The notes under the pieces: model-generated
The model's database searches: none
The model's input: only the letters and a program-made list of their open reading frames with translations
What the model was told of the DNA's origin: nothing
NCBI RefSeq assembly: GCF_000382265.1
Contig: NZ_KB907976.1
Span: forward strand, 186,001-250,000
Length of the DNA: 64,000 nucleotides
Reading direction: 5' to 3'
From: Yoonia vestfoldensis DSM 16212
GTDB taxonomy: Bacteria > Pseudomonadota > Alphaproteobacteria > Rhodobacterales > Rhodobacteraceae
Shown: piece by piece, positions 1-7,957 of the stretch
Layout of the letters: every line of letters begins with the position of its first letter
Position numbering within the stretch: position 1 is the stretch's first letter
Translations under genes and position numbers: made by a program

Positions 1-603
1 ACCTTCGCTGCGGCGCAGGTCGAGTTGAGCTTTTACGGCGGTGCGCAGTCGGCGCCGGGGTCGGACGTTGCGATTCGCGGCGACTCGGTCATTGCGGATT
101 CCGATTTTTCCATCGACTGGGAAGGCCGTTCGTCAAGCGCGCCGATATACTACGGGATCCGCGCGACGCGCTGGCAGTCGCCCACATTCGGCTTCGGGCT
201 CGATTTTGCGCATAACAAGGTCTATCCCAAGGACGGCGAACTGCCTGGCCCATTTAGCGTGCTTGAATTCACCGATGGGTTGAACACGCTGACCGTCAAT
301 GCCTATCGCCGCTGGCCCAACATGCTTGGAAATGTGACACCTTATGTCGGTGGCGGGCTTGGCGTATCCATCCCGCATGTCGAAGTGACCGCCTCCGGTT
401 CAGAGACGTTCGGCTACCAATTCACCGGACCTGCCGCGACCTGGATTGCCGGGGCGAGCTATCCGATCAGCGATCAATGGTCTGTCTTTGGCGAGTATAA
501 AGGGACGTTCACGTCCAACACTGGCGATCTTGATACCGGCGGCACTGTCGAAACCGACATCTTCACCAATGCAGTGAATCTCGGCGTCAGCTTCAATTTC
601 TGA
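1..603 (+). CDS. Outer-membrane beta-barrel protein, LpxQ-like (lipid A oxidase family), 3' part
   Basis: The reading frame is open from base 1, so the start lies outside the window. The first readable residues (TFAAAQVEL) look like the end of a signal peptide with an AxA-Q cleavage site. About 190 mature residues follow, rich in alternating polar/hydrophobic strands and aromatics (YVGGGLGV, WSVFGEYKG), and the chain ends in VSFNF, a typical C-terminal signal for barrel insertion. The sequence resembles the Rhodobacteraceae proteins usually annotated as lipid A oxidase, which convert the proximal glucosamine of lipid A to 2-aminogluconate. The barrel call is firm; the enzymatic name is by recalled similarity only. 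It converges on a glutathione S-transferase gene 3 bases downstream. Confidence 0.6.
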   Translation, partial: TFAAAQVELSFYGGAQSAPGSDVAIRGDSVIADSDFSIDWEGRSSSAPIYYGIRATRWQSPTFGFGLDFAHNKVYPKDGELPGPFSVLEFTDGLNTLTVNAYRRWPNMLGNVTPYVGGGLGVSIPHVEVTASGSETFGYQFTGPAATWIAGASYPISDQWSVFGEYKGTFTSNTGDLDTGGTVETDIFTNAVNLGVSFNF

Positions 604-606
604 CCG

Positions 607-1206
607 TCAGGCGGCGGTGGCGGCCATGCTGTCCCGCGTCATGAAATCCGCGTGCCAAGCAGCCAGCGCGTCATTGCCGTTGCGCCAACCGCGCGCGTGA
701 TGCCGCAGATCGACATAGGACAGCGCGCAGGCGATCCCGATATGGCCGATATCCAATGGGCCGTGCAGATGGCTCATCCAGCGGGCATTGACGGCGGCGA
801 TCGTGCGGCTGGCCTTGCCCCATTGCGCCTCGACCCAGTCGGATGATTGCTGCGCCTCGGGCCGCAGCCGCGCCTCGTATGTCATCAGCACGGCGGCTTC
901 CATGATGGCATCGGCTGTCGCCTCGAGCGTCAGAACCTCCCAGATCCGCGCCTGAGGATACAGCGATCCGTCGCCGTGGTCGTTCAGAAAGCGGGTGATG
1001 ACCCGGCTGTCATAGATCGCGGGGCCGCTGTCGCGCACCAGCGCCGGGATCTTGCCGGTCGGGTTCGCCGCGACCACAGAGGGATCAGAGGCCAGCGGTG
1101 TCGTCGTCACTGTCACCTCTTCGACCTGATCCAGCAGATCAAGTTCGCGCAGGACAACGCGGACCTTGCGCACAAATGGGGACGCGGGGGACATCAGCAG
1201 TTTCAT
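607..1206 (-). CDS. Glutathione S-transferase family protein
   Basis: 199 residues. The N-terminal thioredoxin-fold domain begins MKLLMSPASPFVRKVR, where SPF(V)RKV is the usual GST N-terminal pattern. It contains the cis-proline segment NPTGKIPAL and the DS pair in IYDSRVITRF that binds the gamma-glutamyl part of glutathione. An all-helical C-terminal domain follows. Members conjugate glutathione to electrophiles or reduce peroxides in the cytosol; the substrate cannot be read from sequence. It lies 19 bases downstream of a second GST gene on the same strand, so the two are probably co-transcribed. They share only the fold and are not recent duplicates. Confidence 0.85.
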   Translation of the reverse strand: MKLLMSPASPFVRKVRVVLRELDLLDQVEEVTVTTTPLASDPSVVAANPTGKIPALVRDSGPAIYDSRVITRFLNDHGDGSLYPQARIWEVLTLEATADAIMEAAVLMTYEARLRPEAQQSSDWVEAQWGKASRTIAAVNARWMSHLHGPLDIGHIGIACALSYVDLRHHARGWRNGNDALAAWHADFMTRDSMAATAA

Positions 1207-1225
1207 TACGGCACCTATATGAAGA

Positions 1226-1858
1226 TCACGCGAACAAGACCTGATCCTGCCCGTTTTGCCAAGGTGGATATTTCCGCATCACGGCGGCAAAGCGGTGCGA
1301 GCTTTTGAAATCCTCCAGCCAGCGCGCGAGGTCCGGCATGTCCTGCGCTGCAAACCAATCCATGTCGATATGCGCGAACTGGCGCACGAATGGCAGGATC
1401 GCCATATCGGCCATGCGCGCCTGCGGTCCGAACAGGTATGCCGACCCGCGCAGCCGCGCGTCAAGATCTCTTAGAAAATCCAGTGCCTTGTCGCGTTCCG
1501 TGACCAGATCGAGATCCGGGTAGCGCACGGCGTATTTGGTGTGGTCGAGCGCGGACTTGAACGGCCCGTCGCAGTGGTCGATCAGGTCATGCCCGTCCTG
1601 CGTCATGGCAAGCCAGTCTTCCGGGTCGTGCTGGTTGAGCGCCCAGAGCATGATGTCGCGGCTTTCGGCGATCACGCGACCCCCGGTGTCGATGACCGGC
1701 ACGGTGCCTTTGGGGGATGTCGCCAGAAACGCCGCCGGTTTGTCGCGCAGCAGGATTTCACGCAGATCCACCTGCACGCCGCTGGCATGGATCGCAAGCC
1801 TTGCGCGCATGGCGAAAGGACAGCGGCGGAAGGTCCAGAGGATGGGGCGGGATTGCAA
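1226..1858 (-). CDS. Glutathione S-transferase-like protein
   Basis: About 210 residues starting MQSRPILWTFRRCPFAMRAR. The CPFAMR segment occupies the glutaredoxin/GST active-site loop (omega/CLIC type, with a Cys), and SPKGTVPV supplies the cis-proline loop. The C-terminal half is helical (GPQARMADMAILPFVRQF carries the GST N-capping box). The start was chosen as a TTG at 1858 because a GGAGG motif lies 9 bases upstream and no ATG gives the conserved N-terminus; the open frame further upstream has no family resemblance. Cys-type GSTs usually act as thiol transferases or dehydroascorbate reductases, which is family knowledge and not shown here. It follows mtaB on the same strand. Confidence 0.8.
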   Translation of the reverse strand: MQSRPILWTFRRCPFAMRARLAIHASGVQVDLREILLRDKPAAFLATSPKGTVPVIDTGGRVIAESRDIMLWALNQHDPEDWLAMTQDGHDLIDHCDGPFKSALDHTKYAVRYPDLDLVTERDKALDFLRDLDARLRGSAYLFGPQARMADMAILPFVRQFAHIDMDWFAAQDMPDLARWLEDFKSSHRFAAVMRKYPPWQNGQDQVLFA

Positions 1859-1874
1859 AGAGTCTTGCCTCCGG

Positions 1875-1899
1875 CGGGGATATTTAGGCTCGGAAGATG
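1875..1899 (+). repeat. Short dispersed repeat, copy 1
   Basis: A 25-base block containing GGATATTT and GGCTCGGAAGATG that matches 23 of 25 bases of the block at 57551-57575. It sits in the 41-base gap between mtaB and the second GST gene. Such GGATATTT-type intergenic repeats are common in Rhodobacteraceae genomes. Confidence 0.6.
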
Positions 1900-3156
1900 T
1901 CAGGCAGTCAGGCGATTGTCGGCAACTCCGGTGATTGTCGCCGTGACGATCCGGCTTTCGGGTTGGTCGGCGGCAAAGGTCACTTCGGTGAATTGTTCGG
2001 TGCGGCCCATGCGCGGGCTTTCCATCAGGATGTGATGGGTGCGCCCGATCTGGGCGGCAAGATGCGTGCTGACCTGCGCATCGCCAGCGGCCCGCAGGCG
2101 GGCGGCGCGGTCCTTGATCGCGGCACCATTCACGGCGGGCATGCGCGCGGCGGGGGTGCCGGGGCGCGCGGAATAGGGGAAGACGTGCAGCCATGTCAGG
2201 TCGCATTCCCGCACGAGGGCCAGCGAATTGGCGAACATGTCCTCGGTTTCGGTGGGAAAGCCCGCAATGATGTCCGCGCCGAATGTCATGTCGGGGCGCA
2301 AGCGGCGCGCGGTTTCGCAGAAACCGATCGCATCGTCGCGCAGGTGGCGGCGTTTCATCCGTTTCAGGATCAGATCGTCACCATGTTGCAGCGACAGGTG
2401 CAGATGTGGCATCAGGCGCGGTTCCGTCGCGATGGCGGCCATCAGGTTGTCGTCGACCTCGATCGAATCGATCGAGCTGATCCGCAGGCGCGGCAGGTCG
2501 GGCACCAGTTTCAGGATGCGCATCACCAGATCGCCCAGTTTCGGGGCTGATGGCAGGTCGGCCCCCCAGCTGGTCAGGTCGACGCCGGTCAGCACGACCT
2601 CCTGATAGCCGCGATCCACCAGCCGTTTGATCTGGTCTACCACGACGCCCGCAGGCACGGACCGCGAATTGCCACGGCCGAAGGGGATGATGCAAAAGGT
2701 GCAGCGATGGTCGCAGCCGTTTTGCACCTGTACATAGGCGCGGCTGCGGGTGCCGAAGCCGTCGATCAGGTGGCCCGCCGTTTCTGTCACCGACATGATG
2801 TCATCGACCTGCACGGGCTCGGTCGTGCCGATCAGGTCGGGTGTCAGCCCTGCCCAGGTCGCGGGCTCCATCTTTTCGGTATTGCCGATCACGACGTCGA
2901 CCTCGGGCATGAGCGCGAATGTATCGGGTTCGGTTTGCGCGGCGCAGCCTGTCACGATGATGCGCGCAGCCGGATGGTCACGGCGCAATTTGCGGATGTC
3001 CTGACGCGCCTTGCGCACGGCCTCGGCTGTCACGGCGCAGGTGTTCACGATGACGGCGTTCTGCACACCGGCGGTGGCTGCAAGGTCTTTCATCGCCTCG
3101 GTTTCATAGGCGTTCAGACGGCAGCCGTGATTCGAAAAGATCGGTGCCTTGGTCAT
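1900..3156 (-). CDS. mtaB: tRNA t6A37 methylthiotransferase MtaB
   Basis: 418 residues from the chosen start ([15 protein letters not shown]). It is a radical-SAM methylthiotransferase that converts t6A at position 37 of ANN-decoding tRNAs to ms2t6A. The N-terminal MTTase domain shows three cluster cysteines (NHGCRLN, VNTCAVT, VTGCAAQ). The radical-SAM motif is CDHRCTFC near residue 150, with the second 4Fe-4S cluster. A C-terminal TRAM-like segment follows. The chosen ATG at 3156 overlaps the dapF stop as TGATG, so translation is probably coupled; an in-frame start 12 bases upstream is possible. Pairing of dapF with mtaB is common in alphaproteobacteria. Confidence 0.93.
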   Translation of the reverse strand: MTKAPIFSNHGCRLNAYETEAMKDLAATAGVQNAVIVNTCAVTAEAVRKARQDIRKLRRDHPAARIIVTGCAAQTEPDTFALMPEVDVVIGNTEKMEPATWAGLTPDLIGTTEPVQVDDIMSVTETAGHLIDGFGTRSRAYVQVQNGCDHRCTFCIIPFGRGNSRSVPAGVVVDQIKRLVDRGYQEVVLTGVDLTSWGADLPSAPKLGDLVMRILKLVPDLPRLRISSIDSIEVDDNLMAAIATEPRLMPHLHLSLQHGDDLILKRMKRRHLRDDAIGFCETARRLRPDMTFGADIIAGFPTETEDMFANSLALVRECDLTWLHVFPYSARPGTPAARMPAVNGAAIKDRAARLRAAGDAQVSTHLAAQIGRTHHILMESPRMGRTEQFTEVTFAADQPESRIVTATITGVADNRLTA

Positions 3157-3971
3157 CAGAGCCGCCATTGCCCGTCGAACACATAGGCCGTCGCACCCGT
3201 CATCCAGACACCGTCATCGCGCCAATCGATGGCAAGGTCACCACCGTCGAGCGTGATGGTGACGGTGCGGCCTGTCAGCCCGCGTCGTGCCGCCGCAACC
3301 GCAACGGCACAGGACGACGACCCCGATGCCAGCGTCACCCCGACCCCGCGTTCCCAGACGCGCATCCGCAGATGGTCGGGGCCGATCACGCTGGCGAACT
3401 GGACATTGGTGCGTTGCGGGAACAGCGGGTGATGTTCCATCAGCGCGCCGCGCGAGGCAAGGTCCACGGCGTTGACATCATCGACGAAGAACGTGCAATG
3501 CGGGTTGCCCATGCCGGTGGCCGTCGGCGCACCGTCGATGGGCAGTTGCAGCGTATCCATTTGTTCGGCCAGCGGAATTTCGTGCCAGTCCAGCTGTGGT
3601 TGGCCCATGTTGACCGAGGTCAGCCCGTTGCCGGGATCGACAGCCTTTAGCGTGCCGCGGTCCGTTGTGATTGTCAGATCGCGCTGTCCGGTCTGGTCCA
3701 TGACCAGCCGCGCGATGCAGCGCGTCGCATTGCCACAGGCGGCGGCGGTCGTGCCGTCGCTGTTCCAGAAGGTCAGATGCAGGTCCGCATCGGGCGTGTC
3801 AGAGATCACCGCCAGCTGGTCAAACCCGACGCCCCGGTGCCTGTCGGCAATCGCGCGCGCAAGCGCTGCCGTGACGCGCGGCGTTGTCCCGCGTTCGTCA
3901 ACGACAACGAAGTCGTTGCCAAGCCCGTGCATCTTGCGAAAAGGCAGAAAGGTCTGATCGGTTTGTGTCAT
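3156..3971 (-). CDS. dapF: Diaminopimelate epimerase
   Basis: 271 residues starting [20 protein letters not shown]. It interconverts LL- and meso-diaminopimelate for lysine and peptidoglycan synthesis. [12 protein letters not shown] and ACGNATRC, with the first catalytic cysteine, are intact. The second catalytic motif, normally ACG(T/S)GACA, reads ASGSSSCA: the position expected to hold the second catalytic cysteine is serine (codon tcg). The downstream segment ([17 protein letters not shown]) is otherwise typical. The start was placed at 3971 because the longer frame adds 16 residues unrelated to the family. The first gene of a dapF-mtaB pair. Confidence 0.9.
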   Translation of the reverse strand: MTQTDQTFLPFRKMHGLGNDFVVVDERGTTPRVTAALARAIADRHRGVGFDQLAVISDTPDADLHLTFWNSDGTTAAACGNATRCIARLVMDQTGQRDLTITTDRGTLKAVDPGNGLTSVNMGQPQLDWHEIPLAEQMDTLQLPIDGAPTATGMGNPHCTFFVDDVNAVDLASRGALMEHHPLFPQRTNVQFASVIGPDHLRMRVWERGVGVTLASGSSSCAVAVAAARRGLTGRTVTITLDGGDLAIDWRDDGVWMTGATAYVFDGQWRL

Positions 3972-4066
3972 GGCGGCGATATAAACAATGCCAGGACACA
4001 TATCCAGCGGCGAAGGCATTTGGGGGTTGACCGCGATGCAGCAGCTTTCTAAGTAGCGGCCTGTGT

Positions 4067-4142
4067 GGGCCGGTAGCTCAGTTGGTAGAGCAACTGACTT
4101 TTAATCAGTAGGTCTCGGGTTCGGATCCCGACCGGCTCACCA
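4067..4142 (+). tRNA. tRNA-Lys (anticodon UUU)
   Basis: A 76-base cloverleaf. The acceptor arm GGGCCGG pairs with CCGGCTC (one G-T pair), followed by discriminator A and an encoded CCA. The anticodon stem ACTGA/TCAGT closes the loop CTTTTAA, giving anticodon TTT. The D-loop (AGCTCAGTTGGTAGAGC) and T-loop (GGGTTCGGATCCC) are standard. It stands alone between dapF (divergent) and an esterase gene. No repeat of its 3' end was seen downstream that would suggest an integration site. Confidence 0.97.
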
Positions 4143-4319
4143 CCATACATATAATGTCTGTGACGCGCGGCGGCTTTTAGACGCTGGCCCTTGAGGTTTT
4201 GTCCGTGTTTGGTCAGGGTCTTTGTCCTTTGATAGCTATTGACGGTTCTTGGTCAAGGAACTGATCCATATCAGCCCACGCAGCCCTTATTCGCGTACAT
4301 ACGAGGAAATCCCGCGAAA

Positions 4320-5237
4320 ATGGATCTCTTCATGCCGATCTCCCCAGAAACCAGTGATCACCTCAGCGCCCTTGGGCATTTTGGAACCGACCCCGGATCG
4401 CTGGGCGCGGACACCTACGTTCCGAAGAACCTGCCCAAGGGACGCCCGCTCGTTGTTGTCCTGCATGGCAGCACGCAGTCTCCGGAAAGCTACAATATCG
4501 GGTCAGGCTGGTCGGCTCTCGCCGATGAATGCGGGATTGCGCTCCTTTTTCCGGAGCAACGCAAGGCAAACAACCCCATTGGCAGCTTCAACTGGTTCAA
4601 GCTGGGCGACAGCCACCGGGGCGGCGGCGAGCCGTTGTCCATTCGGCAGATGATCAAACAGGTCGTTGACGATCATGCCATCGACCCATCGCGCGTGTTC
4701 ATTACGGGCATGTCCTCGGGCGGAGCGATGACGTCTGTTATGCTTGCGACCTACCCGGAAGTGTTCGCAGGTGGTGCGATCATCGCGGGGCTACCCTACC
4801 GCAGCGCGACCAACATGATGGAGGCGCTGGTTCGCATGAATGGCTATGGTAGTCCGTCCGATAGCCAGCTTGACGCACTCGTGCGCGGAGCTTCGACATT
4901 CACGGGGCCTTGGCCCACAATCTCTGTCTGGCATGGCGATGATGATACAACCGTCGACAATTCCAACGCCAGTTCGATCGTCCGGCAGTGGCAGAAGATC
5001 CACAAGGTCGAAGGCCCGCCGACACATGTCGAGATGGTTGACGGCTTTCCCCGGGAAGTCTGGTGCGACGCGGACGGGCGGGTGGTGATCGAGCAATACA
5101 TCATCGGCAATATGGGCCACGGCACCCCGATCAGCGCCGGGGGCGACGATGGTTTGGGCAAAGAGGGCAAATATATGCTGGAAGTCGGCATTTCCTCGAC
5201 CCGCCACATCGCGGATTTCTGGGGCCTTACATCATAA
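4320..5237 (+). CDS. PHB depolymerase/LpqC-type alpha/beta hydrolase
   Basis: 305 residues starting MDLFMPISPETSDHL. It belongs to the poly(3-hydroxybutyrate) depolymerase-like carbohydrate esterase family. The nucleophile elbow is GMSSGGA (Ser), the acid is in WHGDDDTTV and the histidine in MGHGTP; VVVLHGSTQSP gives the oxyanion region. No signal peptide or membrane segment is visible, so it is probably cytosolic, unlike secreted depolymerases. The start at 4320 is supported by GAGGAAA upstream; longer in-frame starts lack family resemblance. The substrate could be a short polyester or an esterified phenolic. It stands alone after tRNA-Lys. Confidence 0.8.
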   Translation: MDLFMPISPETSDHLSALGHFGTDPGSLGADTYVPKNLPKGRPLVVVLHGSTQSPESYNIGSGWSALADECGIALLFPEQRKANNPIGSFNWFKLGDSHRGGGEPLSIRQMIKQVVDDHAIDPSRVFITGMSSGGAMTSVMLATYPEVFAGGAIIAGLPYRSATNMMEALVRMNGYGSPSDSQLDALVRGASTFTGPWPTISVWHGDDDTTVDNSNASSIVRQWQKIHKVEGPPTHVEMVDGFPREVWCDADGRVVIEQYIIGNMGHGTPISAGGDDGLGKEGKYMLEVGISSTRHIADFWGLTS

Positions 5238-5524
5238 CGGACCACCCCGTTTGCCGACGCCAGATGGCTGCAACCGTCAAAAGGCGCTGAGGCGGATCGG
5301 TTCTTGCATGTGGGTCGCGTAAAATCCTTTGGAACGCAGAGGTCGGCAAAGGGTCTGTCTGGCCCCATCGGGGCACAGCATCTTGCGCAATACGGATTTA
5401 TGGGCAGAAAGACTGGGAGGGCGGCACACCACGTCGCCCCAGAAATCAACCATCGGACAATCCAAATGACCGGAGGTGAGTTTGAGCTGAGGTCAGGATG
5501 CGCAATACGCATGTTCAGTGACAA
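5238..5524. other. Intergenic stretch without a supported gene
   Basis: Short frames exist on both strands, for example 5277-5465 minus and 5304-5561 plus. None has a convincing ribosome site or recognisable family, so no gene is called. It may be decayed sequence. Confidence 0.5.
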
Positions 5525-5558
5525 CAAAAGGCTCAGGCATCGCTGCCTGAGCCTTTTG
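5525..5558 (-). terminator. Bidirectional intrinsic terminator
   Basis: A perfect 15-bp inverted repeat (CAAAAGGCTCAGGCA / TGCCTGAGCCTTTTG) with a 4-base loop TCGC. The A-rich and T-rich ends allow action in both directions. It lies 14 bases past the stop of the minus-strand membrane peptide gene at 5573-5644. Confidence 0.85.
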
Positions 5559-5572
5559 TGATGTGGCTTGCC

Positions 5573-5644
5573 TTAGAAAAGCAGCGCGACAATGATCACG
5601 ACGACCAGAGGCGCGCCCAAGAGCCAGGCGATGATGGCGGGCAT
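5573..5644 (-). CDS. 23-residue hydrophobic membrane peptide
   Basis: Encodes MPAIIAWLLGAPLVVVI followed by IVALLF, a single membrane-spanning helix and almost nothing else. AAAGGA lies 7 bases before the ATG, and a strong terminator follows the stop. It is the second of two tandem tiny membrane-peptide genes. Very short hydrophobic proteins of this kind are often missed by gene finders. The function is unknown; proteolipid-like or stress-related roles are possible. The clean ribosome site, terminator and tandem partner support a real gene. Confidence 0.6.
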   Translation of the reverse strand: MPAIIAWLLGAPLVVVIIVALLF

Positions 5645-5681
5645 GGGCCTATCCTTTCTTGTTGTTTGTCGTGACAGCCTG

Positions 5682-5756
5682 TCAGGCAAGGCCGACAAAG
5701 CTGAGAATGGCGATAACGATGACGACGGCACCTACGATATAGATGATCTGGTTCAT
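5682..5756 (-). CDS. 24-residue hydrophobic membrane peptide
   Basis: Encodes MNQIIYIVGAVVIVIA followed by ILSFVGLA, one predicted transmembrane helix with a short polar N-terminus. It lies 37 bases upstream of a similar 23-residue gene on the same strand, and both run into the terminator at 5525-5558. The ribosome site is weak (GAAAGAAA). Similar peptides occur in other Rhodobacteraceae as hypothetical proteins, as far as I recall. No function is assigned. Confidence 0.6.
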   Translation of the reverse strand: MNQIIYIVGAVVIVIAILSFVGLA

Positions 5757-5946
5757 GGATATTTCTTTCGTTGCACTGGTCCGCTGTGCCGCCGGACGAC
5801 ATCGACCGGCGGGCAGGGTCCAAGAGCGATTGATTTGAGCGCGGCCTAGCCGGGCCGGCGGTGACGCGATCGGCCGGGCCATTGGCCGGTCTCTGCTGGG
5901 AACAACTGACGACGTGCCCGAAGGTTCCCTTGGGCGCCGTCTGGTG

Positions 5947-6744
5947 TCAGCTTGCGGAAAACGGCGCGTGGACGGGCGCGAACCGATCAATGGGTTCGCG
6001 GGTCATGGCATGCAGCAGCCCGATCACGGAATCGACCATGTGTTCGGCTGCTTGTTTGCCCTTTTCAGCGGTCGCAAGATGCGCCTCTCCTGCGACGCCA
6101 TGCGGATTGATGTCACTGGCGATCCAGCCATAGGCGACTGCCCCGATAGGCGATACCGGGCTGGTTTCCGCAGTGGACCGGAAATCCTGCGCCGCCGTCA
6201 TATCCACGGTGTCAGGCGCGAAATGCAGCATCAGGGATGTTTCGCTGTCCCCGCCATGGATGCCGTGGCGCATTTCCTGTTCGGAAAAAAGGCCGTCGGG
6301 CAGGCCAAGCCCGCCCCAGCCCATCCGCACGCAATACATCCCAGCCTGCACCCGCAATTCGCGCGATAGGATGGAAATCAGGTCCACATTGCCACCGTGG
6401 CTGTTCAGGATCAGCATCTTGCGGACCCCGGCGCGCGCCACGCTCAGCCCGATTTCGGTCCAGGCGCGCAGGGCGGTTTCCGCCGTCAGCGTCAGCGTGC
6501 CCTTGGCCCAAAGGTGTTCGTTCGACTTGCCCACCGCCATGACAGGCAGGATGCGGAAATCCAGATCCTCGGGGGCGCGCTGGCGCAACAGGTCCAGCAG
6601 CCCTTCGTTGATGATCGTGTCCACACCCACCGGCAGATGCGGGCCGTGCTGTTCGATCGCCGCTGTCGGCAGAATCGTAATGGTGCGCATCGGGTCGATG
6701 GCCGCATATTCCGGCGCGCGAAAGTCTTTCCAGTCACGTCTCAT
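5947..6744 (-). CDS. Creatininase-family amidohydrolase
   Basis: 265 residues, the normal family length. The metal-site motifs are PTAAIEQHGPHLPVG (Glu/His), LNSHGGN and HGGDSETS. Family members open cyclic amides (creatinine to creatine) or hydrolyse formamides in riboflavin/F420-type pathways and mycofactocin. It is the last gene of an eight-gene operon with an importer, a cytosine-deaminase-like enzyme, an FAD oxidase and two flavin reductases, and its ATG overlaps the preceding stop by 4 bases. The context points to amide-bond hydrolysis of a ring-derived intermediate; true creatininase activity is only one option. Confidence 0.82.
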   Translation of the reverse strand: MRRDWKDFRAPEYAAIDPMRTITILPTAAIEQHGPHLPVGVDTIINEGLLDLLRQRAPEDLDFRILPVMAVGKSNEHLWAKGTLTLTAETALRAWTEIGLSVARAGVRKMLILNSHGGNVDLISILSRELRVQAGMYCVRMGWGGLGLPDGLFSEQEMRHGIHGGDSETSLMLHFAPDTVDMTAAQDFRSTAETSPVSPIGAVAYGWIASDINPHGVAGEAHLATAEKGKQAAEHMVDSVIGLLHAMTREPIDRFAPVHAPFSAS

Positions 6745-7376
6745 CCTGTCTGCTCCTTCATGGCGGCCTGGCGCGCGGGTTTACCGATCAGCCGGTCCAT
6801 GCGGGCGGCAACGCGGCGCAGATGTCGCCTGCGGCTGGCGTCAGTCGAGGTGTCCATCAGGAAATGCGCTGCGAACACCTTTTTCGCGCGCGGATGCAGT
6901 AGCAGGCCCACACCGCGCAGCAAGGTCCGCTTGCCGGGCGCGCCGATCAGAAAGGTCAGCCAGCGACTGGCACCGCAGGTCGTGAAAACACCCATCCGCC
7001 GGATGTGCTGCAGCCCGCGCCGGATCGTGCGGTGCGTGTCGTCGGGCATCAGGAACGCCACATCGGGCAACAGCACGCGGTCAAGCCAGCCTTTCAGCAT
7101 CGCGGGCATCCCGTACCACCATGTCGGGTAGACAAAGATCAAGGTGTCGCACCAACCCACATCGGCGCAATGATCCCCGACAGGCGCGCGATTGGCGGGA
7201 CTGTCGGTGTAGCCTGTCCATTCCGGGCCGGTCAGAACCGGCTGGAACCCTTCGGCATAAAGATCCCGCAGCCGGATTTCGGCACCGGCCGCGGACAGTT
7301 TTTCGACCACAAGATCGCGTATCGCGGCGTTGAAACTGCCCTCGGCGGGATGCGCATAGATGACCAGAGCTTTCAT
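6741..7376 (-). CDS. NAD(P)H-dependent oxidoreductase, flavodoxin-like fold (NQO1/MdaB type)
   Basis: 211 residues. MKALVIYAHPAEGSFNAAI is the phosphate-binding opening of NAD(P)H quinone reductases, and FVYPTWWYGMPAMLKGWLDRV is the hallmark FMN/quinone-site segment. A TCGAS segment follows the second beta unit. Members carry two-electron reduction of quinones, nitro or azo groups, or supply reduced flavin. It overlaps its neighbours by 4 bases on both sides in the 5.9-13.3 kb operon. A paralogue lies directly upstream, which suggests two reductive steps or a heterodimer. Confidence 0.85.
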   Translation of the reverse strand: MKALVIYAHPAEGSFNAAIRDLVVEKLSAAGAEIRLRDLYAEGFQPVLTGPEWTGYTDSPANRAPVGDHCADVGWCDTLIFVYPTWWYGMPAMLKGWLDRVLLPDVAFLMPDDTHRTIRRGLQHIRRMGVFTTCGASRWLTFLIGAPGKRTLLRGVGLLLHPRAKKVFAAHFLMDTSTDASRRRHLRRVAARMDRLIGKPARQAAMKEQTG

Positions 7377-7957
7377 AGTGCCGCCATTTCCGACCGCACA
7401 CGGGCCAGATAGCCGGTGCGCTGGGCGTGGGTCGCGTGGTTCATGTTGTGCAGCGCAAGATACCGGACCTTGTCGGGCTTCGTCACACCCCAGACCGCGC
7501 GCTTGACCAGCTTGCGCGGTGGGTCCCCTGCCAGAAAGGCACGCAGCGGGGTGGCTCCATAGGTCGTGACCGCTGCCAGCTTGCGGATGTTCTGCAAACA
7601 GCCCTGCACCCCTGTCGGCGTCAGGTCGAACGACACGCCGGGCAGGAAAACACGGTCGAAAAACCCTTTCAGGATAGCAGGATAGCCGAAGTTCCAGACT
7701 GGAAAGACCAGCACCAGCGCATCCGCTGCGCGCAGCCGGTCGACATAGCCCTGCACGGGGGCGGTATTGATCGCGGTGTCATGGTAATTGCGCCGTTCCT
7801 GCGCTGACAGCACGGGATCGAATTTTTCGGCGTAAAGGTCGCAATCGTCTACGTCCCAGCCTGCCTTGGTCAGCGCCTCTGCCGTCGCCGCATGCAGGGC
7901 CGAGGCAAAACTTTCTTCGCAGGGATGGGCATAGACCAGCAGCGCCTTTGGCATCAT
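7373..7957 (-). CDS. NAD(P)H-dependent oxidoreductase, flavodoxin-like fold (NQO1/MdaB type)
   Basis: 194 residues beginning MMPKALLVYAHPCEESFAS, with the same fold and signature as its downstream paralogue: LVFPVWNFGYPAILKGFFDRV marks the active-site loop and TTYGATPLRAF the second flavin loop. The two proteins share organisation but differ clearly in sequence, so the duplication is old. The first ATG forms ATGA with the stop of the FAD oxidase gene. The likely role is reduction of a quinone-like or nitrogenous ring intermediate, or regeneration of flavin for the adjacent oxidase (inference from context). Confidence 0.85.
   Translation of the reverse strand: MMPKALLVYAHPCEESFASALHAATAEALTKAGWDVDDCDLYAEKFDPVLSAQERRNYHDTAINTAPVQGYVDRLRAADALVLVFPVWNFGYPAILKGFFDRVFLPGVSFDLTPTGVQGCLQNIRKLAAVTTYGATPLRAFLAGDPPRKLVKRAVWGVTKPDKVRYLALHNMNHATHAQRTGYLARVRSEMAAL

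Noticed and set aside
5277..5561. Short frames on both strands after the esterase gene
   Set aside because: No ribosome site, no recognisable family, and one runs through the terminator hairpin.
4067..5570. Genomic island integrated at tRNA-Lys
   Set aside because: No direct repeat of the tRNA 3' end and no integrase were found in the window.
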